Assembly: GCA_012845835.1 (NCBI GenBank) | Contig: JABAKD010000001.1 | Span: 18,573,090-18,637,089, forward strand | DNA from: Undaria pinnatifida | Taxonomy: Eukaryota; Sar; Phaeophyceae; Laminariales; Alariaceae | Direction: 5' to 3' | DNA length: 64,000 nucleotides | In this document: piece by piece, positions 44,501-51,286 of the stretch | How positions within the stretch are numbered: position 1 is the stretch's first letter | Layout of the letters: the number at the start of each line of letters is the position of its first letter | Notes under the pieces: generated by a model | What the model saw: only the letters and a program-made list of their open reading frames with translations | Told to the model about the DNA's origin: nothing | Database searches by the model: none | Made by a program: the position numbers and the translations under genes

Positions 44501-47500
44501 CCAAATTTTACCTTGATCGGCCACGACGATTTTTATGCGCATTTAGTTTGGAAAAGTTGGCGCTTATGAGTTTTCGTGGATATCTCGGCGAGATCGAGTC
44601 GGAAAAAACTAAGCCGTAGAATTTTGTCATACACTTTTTTTTCTGCATATGCAATCTTGTGCCAGGGGCAGCGCTTCCAATTTTCATGTCTTAACTCGGA
44701 AAAAGCGGTGGCGCTAGAGCTTTCGGAAACATCTTCGAAAAAGCAAAAGCACGTATTTGTGCGCGGTATGTCGCCGCACAAAACGATTCTCAACCCCGTT
44801 CAATAAGCCCTGAACACAAGGATATCTTCATAGCCCCTGGTCATTTTGTCAATGACACCCGAGCAGGTGGCCACGTGGTGCTGCGTGCGCACCATGATTG
44901 GCTGATTACAGCAATGTTTCTAGTCGCGCCTAACTTGCAGTGGTTACTCGTAACGAGATACGACTTTAAGAACCTTGGTCCGTTTTTAGGCTGGTCCAGC
45001 TCGTAACTACGCTATTAAATCAGTACCTATCGCTGACGCGTGCCACGATAGATGTACCACATTAAGGCAAAAAATCGTTCGGAATGAGCGCTTTTAGGCA
45101 AAAAAACATTGTTGGAATGGCGGGGCTCCTTTACTCTTTTCCACCTCTTAAAATGTTCCTAGCGATTTGTCCCCATGTCGGGAGTGCGGTGCCCAAAGGG
45201 TGTATAACCCACAATCGTCGGAATGTCAATCTCGTGTTGTAATATGGCAGTTTTTGATACCTAAGACACGAGATTCTTCATCGGGTTGCACTTTCGTTTT
45301 TTCAAAATCAGGTTTTGGGTGAGGAGTAGAGCTCCCTGAGTAAAAAAAGTGCAGGGAAAAAAACAAGGGTTGGTGCGCCTCCACCGCCTTAGCAAGGTGT
45401 TCCTACTGCACTCCAGGGATGCTTGTCGGTTACCGACATTGAGTTTCATGCTACGCTTTGTCGAGGGGCAAACAACACACGAAAAAAAACTCCTCACATT
45501 TCGCTATATCGAAAAATCTTCGACGCGAAATATCCTACACTAAAAATCTCACCGCGTCGGAGAGGTCGAGCGGTAACCTCGTGACAAGGTCCTCCAGGAA
45601 GTACTTTCCTTCCTCCGGCTGCGTAAGCATGCCCAGGAGCCATCGGAGGTCGTTGCTGCCCACCTAGTGAGAGCGACAGGCCCCGGCGGTGTATCGCGGG
45701 TATGAAAAAAGTGTCTTGTGTTAGGTGTTCTTGTGTTTTGCACCTACTTTTTTTTAAGCTCGTTATCAACACCACAATTATCATCAGCATCATCGTCATT
45801 ATCATCCTCCTCACGAATGAATGAGTGAAGTGCAAGTTTCACCAGCGAGTCCAGCGGGGACAGCTTCATGTGCTCCGGTGGGGCTCAACGAATAAACGAA
45901 TGAAGAAATCAGTGAATGAATGAACGAATGGACGAATTAAAATGAATGAGTGAAGTGCAAGGCTCAGCAGCGAGGCTAGCGGGAACGGCTTGATGAACTC
46001 CCGTCAGGATGATTCAACGGACGAATTAATGAATGAAAACATGAATGAACGAACGAATAAACGAAAAAAAGATTGAAATAAAGGCTCACCAGCGAGTCTA
46101 AAGGAGACAGCTTGATGTATTCTCGTCGGGATGACTCGATGATGGGAGGCCGGAACAGGTGGTGTCGGTGAACCCTCTGCCTCACCATCAAGAATCGTTC
46201 CCGGTACATTCGCGCCTGTTATCATACAGCAGCACCACAGCGTTAAGGCGTTACAGTACTAAGGCATTACAGCATTAAGGCGGCAGAGCATTAAGGAGTT
46301 CCAATATTAGTCTAAGGCGTTAAATCATTGAGGCAGTAAACCGTTGAGGCGTTACAACCCTCAGGCGTTACAACGTTAAAACGCGGTACTGCTGTGCTAC
46401 GGCGCTAGACCGTTAATGCGTTGCAACATTATACGGCGGTACAGCGCTAAGGCGTTACACATCGTTGAGGCGTCACACCATTACGGCGCCATCAAGGCGT
46501 TACAGCATTAAGGCGCTAATACGTACCCGAAACAACAATAAGGCGTTACACCGTCAAGGCGTTACATTATTGAGGGCGTTCTATCAATAAGGCATTATAA
46601 CATCAAGGCGTTACGCCACCAGGGCGTTAGCCCTGTGCCGAACCATCAAGGACCCCGCTCCAAGCGTAGATTCGCGCCTGTTGTCATAGAGTAGCACTAT
46701 AGCGCCAACCCCTTCGGAGTTGATAACATCTTGACTAAAGTATAGCGACAGTAAAAAAAACTGCGATTGGTTGAGATATTTTCAAGCGTCTACGAGTGTA
46801 GCGTGAGCGCGCAGCAGTACGAGCTGGGATCATGCTGCCTGCGCCCGTTCCGTCCCGTACGAGTAGTCTTTGCATTGCTGAAGTTCGGACACCATTTTTT
46901 ATCATCGGCAACCAGCAGTGGCCGATGCCGAAATCGTCAATTTTCGTCGTCCATTTTTTTCCTAACGCCTCAAAGGGATTACGGCGGTACAATCAATCAA
47001 CCCCATAAGAACGGTACCCCTCTTGTTTTGTACAAACTACTTGGCAATAGTCTGGGATATTATCAAAGAGTTAAAAGGTTAGGGCGCTACGACAGCACGT
47101 TTTATTTTGTTTTGATACTTTTGTTATTTGTGTGATTTTTCAAGTCCTCCGGCGGGCTGGCGAAAAACGAAAGCTTAGAGCTCACCACGCTTCCACGAAT
47201 TTACAACACTAAGCTTCCTGGGACTTCAGGGGCACATGACGATCACAGTATCGATCGTACGAAATACAACGAGCTGTTTGACTCAGAGGGGGTGGCAAAT
47301 TTCACGTTCCAATCCACAGAGAGTCCGACGACTTGCACGACGCGCAGCACGATACTAAGCATGATGCTACTAGTAAGCATTCTGTAGCGTGCCCACGCAC
47401 TCTTTTTTCGTTGTTGTTGCTCATCCCATTGACTATCTCTCACTTTTTTCTTTCTCTCTCTCCCTCCCTAAACGCAACTCAGATCCATGGTCAAAAAGCG

Positions 47501-50500
47501 GGCTCTTCTCCCCCCTCCCCACCACCCAGAGATAAACGTGCCTTCATTTTTTATCGCGAGGAGACTTCAGCCCGTTCTTCCCTCGTCGGCTCGCATCGAA
47601 TTTCCAACGCACTATTAGCAGACGACCAATAACGCCGCACAACCGAATTGTTTGATCGCGTTTCACCCTAACCCAAAAGGGTTCAGGCGTTCCATAAGAA
47701 AGGCGTTTAAAGCGTTAACCGTGTCGGTACCCAAGTACAGCAAAAACAAAAAAACGACATTTCTTTTGTCGAAAAATATCAAGCGACCAGGAGCAGCGTG
47801 CAGCAGTACAAAGTATCACCATTCAGCACCAGCATCGCAAAGCTCCTTTACACTGTAGTTTGGGCATCCATCCTACCGTGCCCGCGGATATACACCACCA
47901 TATGACACAATTATCTGACAAACCGACCTTGCTCTCTGCTGGCCCGTGCATGCTTCGTTTTCGCGATCCCGCGTCTTCCCTGAAATTACATACATCCAAG
48001 CACAACACGCGGCGCCAGAAGAAAAGGCGTTTTCAAAACGGGGGGGGGGGAAGGTGGGGGGTTGGGTGAAGCGCCGGAAGGGGGGGGTTAGCAGTGACGA
48101 CAAAGAAAAAGCAAAAACACTTGCCAGCGAAGCAAAGTTAGCGCTCGAAAAAAATGAAGACTGGATTTGGATGCACACCGCCGCAAAAATACCTCTCCCA
48201 GTCAGGCGCTTCGGCACTAACCCTGGGTGTCGCGCACGTGGTCGAAGTGAGATTTGAAAACAGACTACGATACATTTAGCAGCATAAAATAGAGCATTTC
48301 GTGGGGGGTTCTCTCTCACAGAAGTAGCGTGTGTCGCACGGGGTTGAAGTAGAACTTGAAATAGACTAAAACACAGTTCGTAAGATCAAATCGATCTGTG
48401 GGGTTTCTCATAGAAGTAGCATGTTTCGCACAGGGTGAGGGGGCTGTGGAAAGCGCAATCAAACGTAAGAGACTTTTTCGGGTCCAAATCACTCTGAAGT
48501 AGATTACGACCATTTCTGTAAGGGTAAAAGGGTCAACCACTCCCGTTTCGAGTCCAAATTACCCGAAATTACTGGGACACGTTTTGCAGCAGTAGATCGA
48601 AACCGATCTGTGGGGTTTCTTACAGAAGTAGCGTGTTTCGCACGGGGTCGAAGTAGAGACGGGGCCTGAGGAAGGCGCTCTGCATTTGCGTGCTGCTGTC
48701 GTTGAGGTCTTGTTCTCTGCTGGTGAGGTCTGCTACCACGGCCGACACGGTGTCCACGTCGACAACATTGCTGCCGAGCTCGTTGCGCTCGATGCGGGCC
48801 TTCGTGGCGCGGATGATGGCCTGCACCGCTCCATCAACGTCTTCCTCGCTGACAAGATCACAAGGGGGACACATTGATGACAACATTACAAGGGTGAAGA
48901 TTATGGACAAGATTAAGATTACAAGAGTAGAAGGTTGATGCGAAGGGTTATAGAAGACTGGCAGACGAGTGTGACATATGATCAGATTATGATGGCCCGC
49001 ACTGCTCCATCCATGTCTTCTCTCGCTGACTAAAAAGCTACAAGGTCAATGACAAAGATTACAAGGGTACAAGATTAATGAGAAGATTGTGATCACGAGG
49101 TTAGGACATTATCGCGAAGTTGCTTCGAAGCATACAAAAGTTTGTTTTAGAAGACGGGCAGATGAGCGTGATATATGAGAAGAATATGATGGCCTGCACC
49201 GCTCCATCCACGTCTTCCTCGCTGACAAAATTCCATGTGCAGGGTTGTTAAGAAGATGTGGCTACGCGCGCCTAGACGGACGGATTGATATCTGGTCCGT
49301 CTAGATACCCCACAGCAAGGGATGGCCCCTAAATATCAGGGGGTTTCACGGGTCGGATGACTTCTCGGTATGGTATAGTATGGTATACCAATCGGATCGG
49401 GTCAGGGTGACCCGGCCCGACCCGTGATATTTAAGAATATTCTGACCCGACCCGGCCCGATCGGTGACATTTCGAACGCCTCCCGATCCGAGTCGACTCG
49501 ATTCGCGAGTTTTCTGAATATCGCCTGACCCACGGGCCGTACCATGACCCGTGAACAGCCCTGCTAAATACTCCCTAGTCGTACTTCCTAGCGGTATGCC
49601 GTATCCCGATACAAGGTGGTCAAAATCGCTTGGCGCAACCGGGGAATTGCATTTATAACTCGAACTGAATAAGGCGGCTTCCCCCAATAAGGCAGTCATA
49701 TTGCTTTAGCATCCAACGCCTTACCGGGGGACCCCTACTGCACAACAAAATGGCGGCTTTGGGAAGATCTCGTCGAGATAAATGCCATATATAGACGCAT
49801 CGCTCGGCGTTTGCTAGAGCTATGAGTCGGCAGGATTCCCCAGCTAATCACTACCAGGTAATCAGTAGTTACCCAACTACCTGACTTTAGTCGACAAGTC
49901 AGCTGGTGAAGCCAGCTGATGGCCAGCCGACTAGTCAACTCAAGTCAGGTGAGCGAAGCGAGCCAAATTAGCCCACCCCGGCTGAGGAGCCCCTGCCCGA
50001 AGAAGATAAATAGTACCAGGTATTCCGCATTAAGTCATCCTTCTGTCAAGCATGGAAACCCAGGAAGTCGGATAGTTGGCACCTTCGGGAAGTGACTAAC
50101 TTTTGGTACGACTAAGAACTAGTTGGCGACTTTAACTCACAGCTCTAGCGTATGCACTTCCCCCGTTGTCGAGAAAAGCAACCTCGAAAAAACGCCCGCG
50201 GGGGGGTCAGGGTTCGTGTGATCTTGCGCGTTATATTATGAGGAAAAGCAGAAAAAAATGTGTAAATAACATCAGCCCTCGCCGCACGCTCAACTAACTG
50301 AGGGTTTTATCGTCGGATCGCCCGCAATAAAAACGCCACCATATATTTATACCCTGATATCTACCTGGTATACACCACGGCCGTATTATAATAAAAATAC
50401 AATCCACCTGTGAGATCGAAGATTTTGTCGAAACTCATATGTGCAAGTTGTGTGTGATACTCCGATCGCGCCGTATTGTGTACGATCGTATCATTATACG

Positions 50501-51286
50501 AGTTGTGTGTGCCTGTACGTTGGTCGGTGACTCCCCCTCTTGCTTTATGAAAAAGGTTGGTTTCTGGCTTCGTTGGGCGCTAATTTCTCATTTCTCATTT
50601 CCCACTGCGTGTGTATATACAGTACTGGTATGTACGAGTAGCTGCTAATAGTACTCGAGATTTTCATCGACTATTAATATATTCAAATTTTCAAATTTTC
50701 AAACCAAAGCCAAAACATAGGCGGCTAGCGGGACGCTCGAGCGGCCTGCCATGCGCGTCCCCGCGTCCCCTTGTTAATGGTGTCAACGCGACTACAACGA
50801 AGTTTGTGGCTATTCGCCACCTCTTGCATCGCTCTCTCGCATTGCTGCGTGGCCTAACAGCAGAAGTCGACACGGATCCCGCCCAACCCACCCAGCGCTC
50901 GAACGAGTGCAAGCTAAGGCTGCGAGGTATTCGTATCGAGGAAACGAAAATATGAGTTGAGTGTGAACGCTACTCGTACGACTGCTGTTGTCTGCCCGAC
51001 AACAGCTGCAGTAGTCGCTGTCCCAGCAGGCAGGGCTTCTTTTCTTGGTCACAAGATACCTGCCGTTACGTCGTTCAAGCGTCCCGCACTCTATACCTTT
51101 TGCATGCCAAGGGGTCTTCTGGCCAAGCTGCAAGGGCACGGGGTAGTGGAGGGGAAGACATCGGGCGCGAACTGCGAGGTAAAAATCTCACCGATCTACA
51201 ACTCGTACGATAGCGCGGGCGGCATCGGCTCGAATGCCCAGGCCTTGAAGTTTGAAAGCCCGGAAGACAGCCTGCGCAGAAGACAT
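29327..51286 (-). CDS. POLE2: DNA polymerase epsilon subunit B (POLE2 / DPB2)
   Basis: Thirteen exons join in phase on the minus strand: 51286-51192, 48848-48624, 47979-47928, 46215-46090, 45663-45553, 42193-42119, 40244-40122, 39563-39504, 37917-37815, 37087-36939, 34028-33939, 32286-32194 and 29581-29327. They give 518 residues; animal homologues are about 527. The N-terminal helical Dpoe2NT domain starts FRAFKLQGLGI. An OB-fold follows (LLGMLTQPEEGKYFLED, TEHCIVIVEG), then the inactive calcineurin-like phosphoesterase domain (DAMFVIVSDV, HFVLMGNFCSSP, KFVFVPGPQDPGAG, LPRPP, TSNPCRIRFFTQ, EIVFFRDDI, LNPGCFP). The protein is the non-catalytic B subunit that binds the C-terminus of the Pol epsilon catalytic chain and helps CMG assembly and leading-strand replication in the nucleus (family knowledge). 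The gene is 93% intron, and several exons have decayed copies nearby. Confidence 0.96.
29755..31310. repeat. AT-rich repeated blocks in POLE2 intron 12
   Basis: Three or four copies (about 30060, 30340, 30950, and weaker at 29815) share GGTGGATGGTTTGTGGGTGG / ATGGCTTTGTCAGGGTT / GGTACTTGTGGTT, then TTTTGTTTTT. A full family B copy is at 30671-30815, with shorter ones at 29755 and 31045. No gene. Confidence 0.65.
30671..30815 (+). repeat. family B dispersed repeat, long copy
   Basis: About 145 bp (TGTAGTTGCAAGGGGAGTCG ... CACAGCTGGAGTGTAT) is almost identical to 55662-55800, differing only by a few bases. It starts at a GTAGTTGCAAGG end. Its type is unknown: no clear inverted ends or tRNA boxes. 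Confidence 0.8.
31311..32193. other. POLE2 intron 12, no feature recognised
   Basis: Unique-looking sequence with short AGTATTAGTAATAATACT inverted blocks at 31785-31845 and mixed short frames on the + strand (31990-32180). No domain or splice logic supports a gene. Confidence 0.4.
32194..32286 (-). CDS. POLE2: POLE2 exon 12
   Basis: Between CCTCGCAG and GTGAGG it encodes EIVFFRDDILKKMQRHALFP and PSDPDMDITEH, the EI-x-(V/I)-FR-(D/E)-D-(L/I) motif that follows TQ in the family. Confidence 0.95.
32327..32925 (+). repeat. family D composite with three G-tracts
   Basis: Three G-tract modules (32327, 32385, 32488) are each followed by a TACTCA/TACACA motif, then a 330-bp block (32577-32915) matching 17385-17612 and 27380-27600. 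Minus frames of 103 codons are not kept in the sister copies. Confidence 0.78.
33367..33405 (-). pseudogene. POLE2: copy of the POLE2 exon 11 3' end with donor
   Basis: On the minus strand CGCGCCAGGTTCTTCACGCA then GGTGAGATAG matches the true CGCATCAGGTTCTTTACGCA and GGTGAGATGG 570 bp upstream in the gene. The donor is intact and the exon body is lost. Confidence 0.82.
33560..33935 (+). repeat. TACCTCTACGAG minisatellite
   Basis: About 30 units of roughly 12 bp (GTACCTCTACGA, GATACCTCTACG), with two longer units of about 120 bp at 33660-33780 and 33785-33890. It lies in POLE2 intron 11 between the exon and its relic. Confidence 0.85.
33939..34028 (-). CDS. POLE2: POLE2 exon 11
   Basis: Between GTGGTCCAG and GTGAGATG it encodes LPAFFTKSLREN, then SFTSNPCRIRFFTQ, matching the family's F-x-(T/S)-NPCRI-x-(Y/F)-x-TQ. 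A copy of its 3' end lies at 33367-33405. Confidence 0.94.
35805..35880 (+). repeat. (CAG)n / (CAGCAA)n microsatellite
   Basis: About 70 bp of CAG-type triplets in POLE2 intron 10; poly-Ser or poly-Cys frames are artefacts. Confidence 0.9.
36014..36362. mobile_element. MITE with TA-flanked TIRs (GAGCTGTGAGTCGGCA)
   Basis: It begins TA-GAGCTGTGAGTCGGCA and ends TGCCGACTCACAGCTC-TA, perfect 16-bp inverted repeats flanked by TA, as for Tc1/mariner-type elements. The 349-bp body has no coding capacity. Two relatives lie at 39672 and 49815. Confidence 0.88.
36445..36780 (+). repeat. (GATAT)n pentanucleotide array
   Basis: About 300 bp of TGATATGATA with drift to TCATATCATA. The segment 36716-36820 (GTGATATACTATTATGTCAT ... 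CTCTTACCGGGGG) is repeated at 36833-36945, so the second copy of the unit runs into the true exon 10 donor. Confidence 0.88.
36939..37087 (-). CDS. POLE2: POLE2 exon 10
   Basis: Between TTGTTAG and GTAAGAG it encodes FDSLCKLILKFPELASSAKF, VFVPGPQDPGAGDT and LPRPP, the diagnostic FVFVPGP-x-DPG-x-(G/S)-x-x-LPRPP block of POLE2. It is the only complete copy in a six-member array. Confidence 0.97.
37198..37340 (+). repeat. family D fragment
   Basis: GTACTCATTTGTCGCTTGCC, TTAGTCATTTGACCA, GACCACGCATCCCTTTCGAG and ACACCTCCAACATTTGGGC match 17638-17745. It is preceded by a G-rich block. Confidence 0.75.
37381..37519. repeat. large G-rich palindrome
   Basis: Left arm 37381-37448 (GTGCGAGAGGGGGAGGTGGG ... 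GTGTACTCAATGTGTGCATG ... GTAGTCTATG) and right arm 37450-37519 are nearly complementary around 37449. The arms of about 68 bp have a one-base spacer. It contains the G-tract/TACTCA module in both orientations. Confidence 0.9.
37815..37917 (-). CDS. POLE2: POLE2 exon 9
   Basis: Between CACGACAG and GTGAGG it encodes VMEKLEALFEGFQY and PPHFVLMGNFCSSPITH. It matches the family's V-x-x-KL-x-x-(L/M)-F-x-G-(Y/F) and F-(V/I)-L-x-GNF-x-S-x-P. It ends in phase 1. Confidence 0.95.
38225..38865 (+). repeat. about 18-20-bp minisatellite (ACGCAAACACCCTATTATT)
   Basis: About 33 units with higher-order structure: the block CTTGGTACGCAAACACCC recurs every 100-250 bp. The two long + frames (to 241 codons, Tyr/Thr/Asn-rich) are repeat products inside a POLE2 intron on the opposite strand. 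Confidence 0.93.
39100..39480. repeat. two-copy repeat with GGGCGGTTGAAATC
   Basis: 39060-39290 and 39295-39440 share GGCGACCACTCGATA, AGGGCGGTTGAAATC, CTGTGGGTACAA-type blocks and CTATACCGGTACGAAT. This is POLE2 intron 7 next to exon 8. Confidence 0.65.
39504..39563 (-). CDS. POLE2: POLE2 exon 8 (60 nt)
   Basis: Between CTCGCAG and GTACAG it encodes AKATDAMFVIVSDV and NLEKPQ, the first strand of the inactive phosphoesterase fold (family: DAMFVFLSDVWLD). The tryptophan usually found after SDV is Asn here. Confidence 0.94.
39672..40019. mobile_element. MITE, same family as 36014
   Basis: AGTGAGTCGGCACGACTTAA and the internal TTTCCCGCAGGTGCCGGCTA match the 36014 element throughout, and it ends CTGCCGACTTACAGCTCTA. 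The left end is slightly damaged (GAGTAGTGAGTCGG). Confidence 0.85.
40122..40244 (-). CDS. POLE2: POLE2 exon 7
   Basis: Between GTCCTCAG and GTGCGTTG it encodes VAMVGFPPIEAREDSLTALG, RADLFG and MERMADLE. The GFPP-x-E motif and the following G-x-x-x-(D/N)-(L/F)-FG correspond to the family linker between the OB-fold and the phosphoesterase domain. Confidence 0.95.
40715..41005 (+). repeat. about 45-bp tandem repeat (ACAAAGTTGGTTCATCGC)
   Basis: Six degenerate units with CCAACCCAAACAAAGTTGGT, ACATCGCAAACACCC and AATCAAGTCC. It lies in POLE2 intron 6. Confidence 0.8.
41085..41150 (+). repeat. 24-bp tandem repeat (CCATCCACAGCTCATCTGGA)
   Basis: Just under three units; nearby GTACAGATCCAACCCCTT is doubled at 41185 and 41202. 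The flank 41200-41320 resembles 13415-13520. Confidence 0.75.
42119..42193 (-). CDS. POLE2: POLE2 exon 6 (OB-fold)
   Basis: Between GTTTCAG and GTACGAT it encodes HKTEGIFTEHCIVIVEGRMA and AGVFQ, equivalent to the G-x-(Y/F)-TE-x-x-x-V-x-(A/V)-EG segment of the family. Phase 0 on both sides. A copy of its acceptor region lies at 42415-42440. Confidence 0.92.
42415..42540 (-). pseudogene. POLE2: copy of the POLE2 exon 6 acceptor region
   Basis: On the + strand TTTGTGTTGAGACCACACAT and GTGCCGCACCCACC match TTTGTGCTGAAACCGTCCGT and TGCGCCGCATCCAGCC at 42188. The match continues into the intron to GGAGCTCCAGAGAGGCGGA. Only the first bases of the exon are included. Confidence 0.7.
43350..43390 (+). 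repeat. short telomere-like (GGGTTA) tract
   Basis: GGGTTGGGGTTAGGGTTAGG is a brief interstitial TTAGGG-type run inside a POLE2 intron. Confidence 0.7.
43722..43945 (+). repeat. dispersed repeat family K, + copy
   Basis: GACAATCACGGCATCGGCCA, CCGCTGGTTTAACGATGATA and GGAACGGGTGCAGGCAGC match the reverse complement of 46741-46985 (GCCGATGCCGAAATCGTC, GTGCCTGCGCCCGTTCCG). About 225 bp; no coding signal. Confidence 0.75.
44100..45540. other. POLE2 intron 5, mostly unique sequence with family C pieces
   Basis: 45080-45430 holds family C blocks (GGAATGGCGGGGCTCCTT, ACAATCGTCGG, CATCGGGTTGC, GGTGCGCCTCCACC). The rest shows no recognisable feature. Confidence 0.45.
45553..45663 (-). CDS. POLE2: POLE2 exon 5 (OB-fold start)
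   Basis: The acceptor is CTCACTAG and the donor GTGAGATT. It encodes VGSNDLRWLLGMLTQPEEGK and YFLEDLVTRLPLDLSDA; LGMLTQ-x-x-EGK-(Y/F)-FLED and LDLS are POLE2 signatures. No ATG-initiated frame covers it in full. Confidence 0.95.
45838..46020 (-). pseudogene. POLE2: two copies of the POLE2 exon 4 3' end
   Basis: 45838-45891 (CACCAGCGAGTCCAGCGGGG, ACAGCTTCATGTGCTCC) and 45961-46020 (GCAGCGAGGCTAGCGGGAAC, GGCTTGATGAACTCCCGTCA) resemble the true CACCAGCGAGTCTAAAGGAG and ACAGCTTGATGTATTCTCGTC at 46086. The spacers are GAATGAATGAACG satellites, just as in the P-loop array. Confidence 0.86.
46090..46215 (-). CDS. POLE2: POLE2 exon 4
   Basis: The acceptor is GATAACAG and the donor GTGAGCC. It encodes ARMYRERFLMVRQRVHRHHL, then FRPPI and IKLSPLDSL, matching the family segment with RER and HR-x-x-LF-x-PP. 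Decayed copies lie both downstream and upstream. Confidence 0.93.
46230..46660 (+). repeat. about 15-bp minisatellite (GGCGTTACAGCATTAA)
   Basis: About 27 degenerate units of AAGGCGTTACA-x-CATT in POLE2 intron 3. Confidence 0.88.
46661..46702 (-). pseudogene. POLE2: copy of the POLE2 exon 4 acceptor junction
   Basis: On + GATTCGCGCCTGTTGTCATA, then GAGTAGCAC, matches ACATTCGCGCCTGTTATCAT and ACAGCAGCAC at 46207, including the acceptor CAG. It lies upstream in the gene. Confidence 0.75.
46741..46985 (-). repeat. dispersed repeat family K, - copy
   Basis: Reverse-complement partner of 43722-43945; together the two could pair as a stem about 2.8 kb apart within the POLE2 pre-mRNA. Confidence 0.72.
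47928..47979 (-). CDS. POLE2: POLE2 exon 3 (52 nt)
   Basis: Between AATTTCAG and GTCGGT it encodes EDAGSRKRSMHGPAESK. The MHG-x-A-x-x-K part matches the family's LHG-x-A-x-x-K just before the M-x-RER segment. It is the only piece found that converts phase 2 to phase 0 between exons 2 and 4. Confidence 0.86.
48311..48440 (-). pseudogene. POLE2: two copies of the POLE2 exon 2 3' end
   Basis: 48311-48352 (CACAGAAGTAGCGTGTGTCG, CACGGGGTTGAAGTAGAA) and 48404-48440 (CATAGAAGTAGCATGTTTCG, CACAGGGT) match TACAGAAGTAGCGTGTTTCG and CACGGGGTCGAAGTAGAG at 48621. The first still reads FYFNPVRHTLL on the minus strand, against FDPVRNTLL. Confidence 0.92.
48624..48848 (-). CDS. POLE2: POLE2 exon 2
   Basis: The acceptor is TTGTCAG and the donor GTAAGAAA. 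It encodes EEDVDGAVQAIIRATKARIE, then VSAVVADLTS and SAFLRPRLYFDPVRNTLL, the end of the N-terminal helical domain and the linker, with the family's aF-x-x-PR-x-x-F/Y pattern. Junction copies lie on both sides. Confidence 0.94.
48985..49238 (-). pseudogene. POLE2: two copies of the POLE2 exon 2 5' end
   Basis: 48990-49033 and 49190-49238 (GATGGCCTGCACCGCTCCAT, CCACGTCTTCCTCGCTGACA) are close to the true 5' exon end and acceptor at 48814-48855. They lie upstream of the exon. The two copies are about 200 bp apart and share TACAAGG and AAGATT-rich spacers. Confidence 0.93.
49335..49565 (-). repeat. GGGTCGGATC repeat, family H
   Basis: Reverse-complement relative of 10060-10275: CCCGACCCGTGATATTTAAG, GACATTTCGAACG and GTTTTCTGAATATCGCCTGA. 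Confidence 0.65.
49815..50148. mobile_element. MITE, same family as 36014, inverted orientation
   Basis: TA-GAGCTATGAGTCGGCA at the left and TTTAACTCACAGCTC-TA at the right; internal GGTGAGCGAAGCGAGCC and GTCGGATAGTTGGCACC are the reverse complement of blocks in the other two elements. Confidence 0.85.
50395..51190. other. POLE2 intron 1 proximal part
   Basis: 50395-50490 is a family B copy. 50700-51150 is GC-richer and open on both strands for up to 135 codons, but neither product is recognisable. It could hold regulatory DNA of POLE2 or an unrecognised gene. Confidence 0.35.
51192..51286 (-). CDS. POLE2: POLE2 exon 1
   Basis: It starts with ATG at 51286-51284 and encodes MSSAQAVFRAFKLQGLGI, then RADAARAIVRVV; the FK-(L)-x-GL core is typical of the Dpoe2NT domain. 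The donor GTGAGAT begins at 51191 (minus). It ends in phase 2 and joins C of exon 2 to give Arg. The start is chosen because homologues begin about 10 residues before AFKL. Confidence 0.9.
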
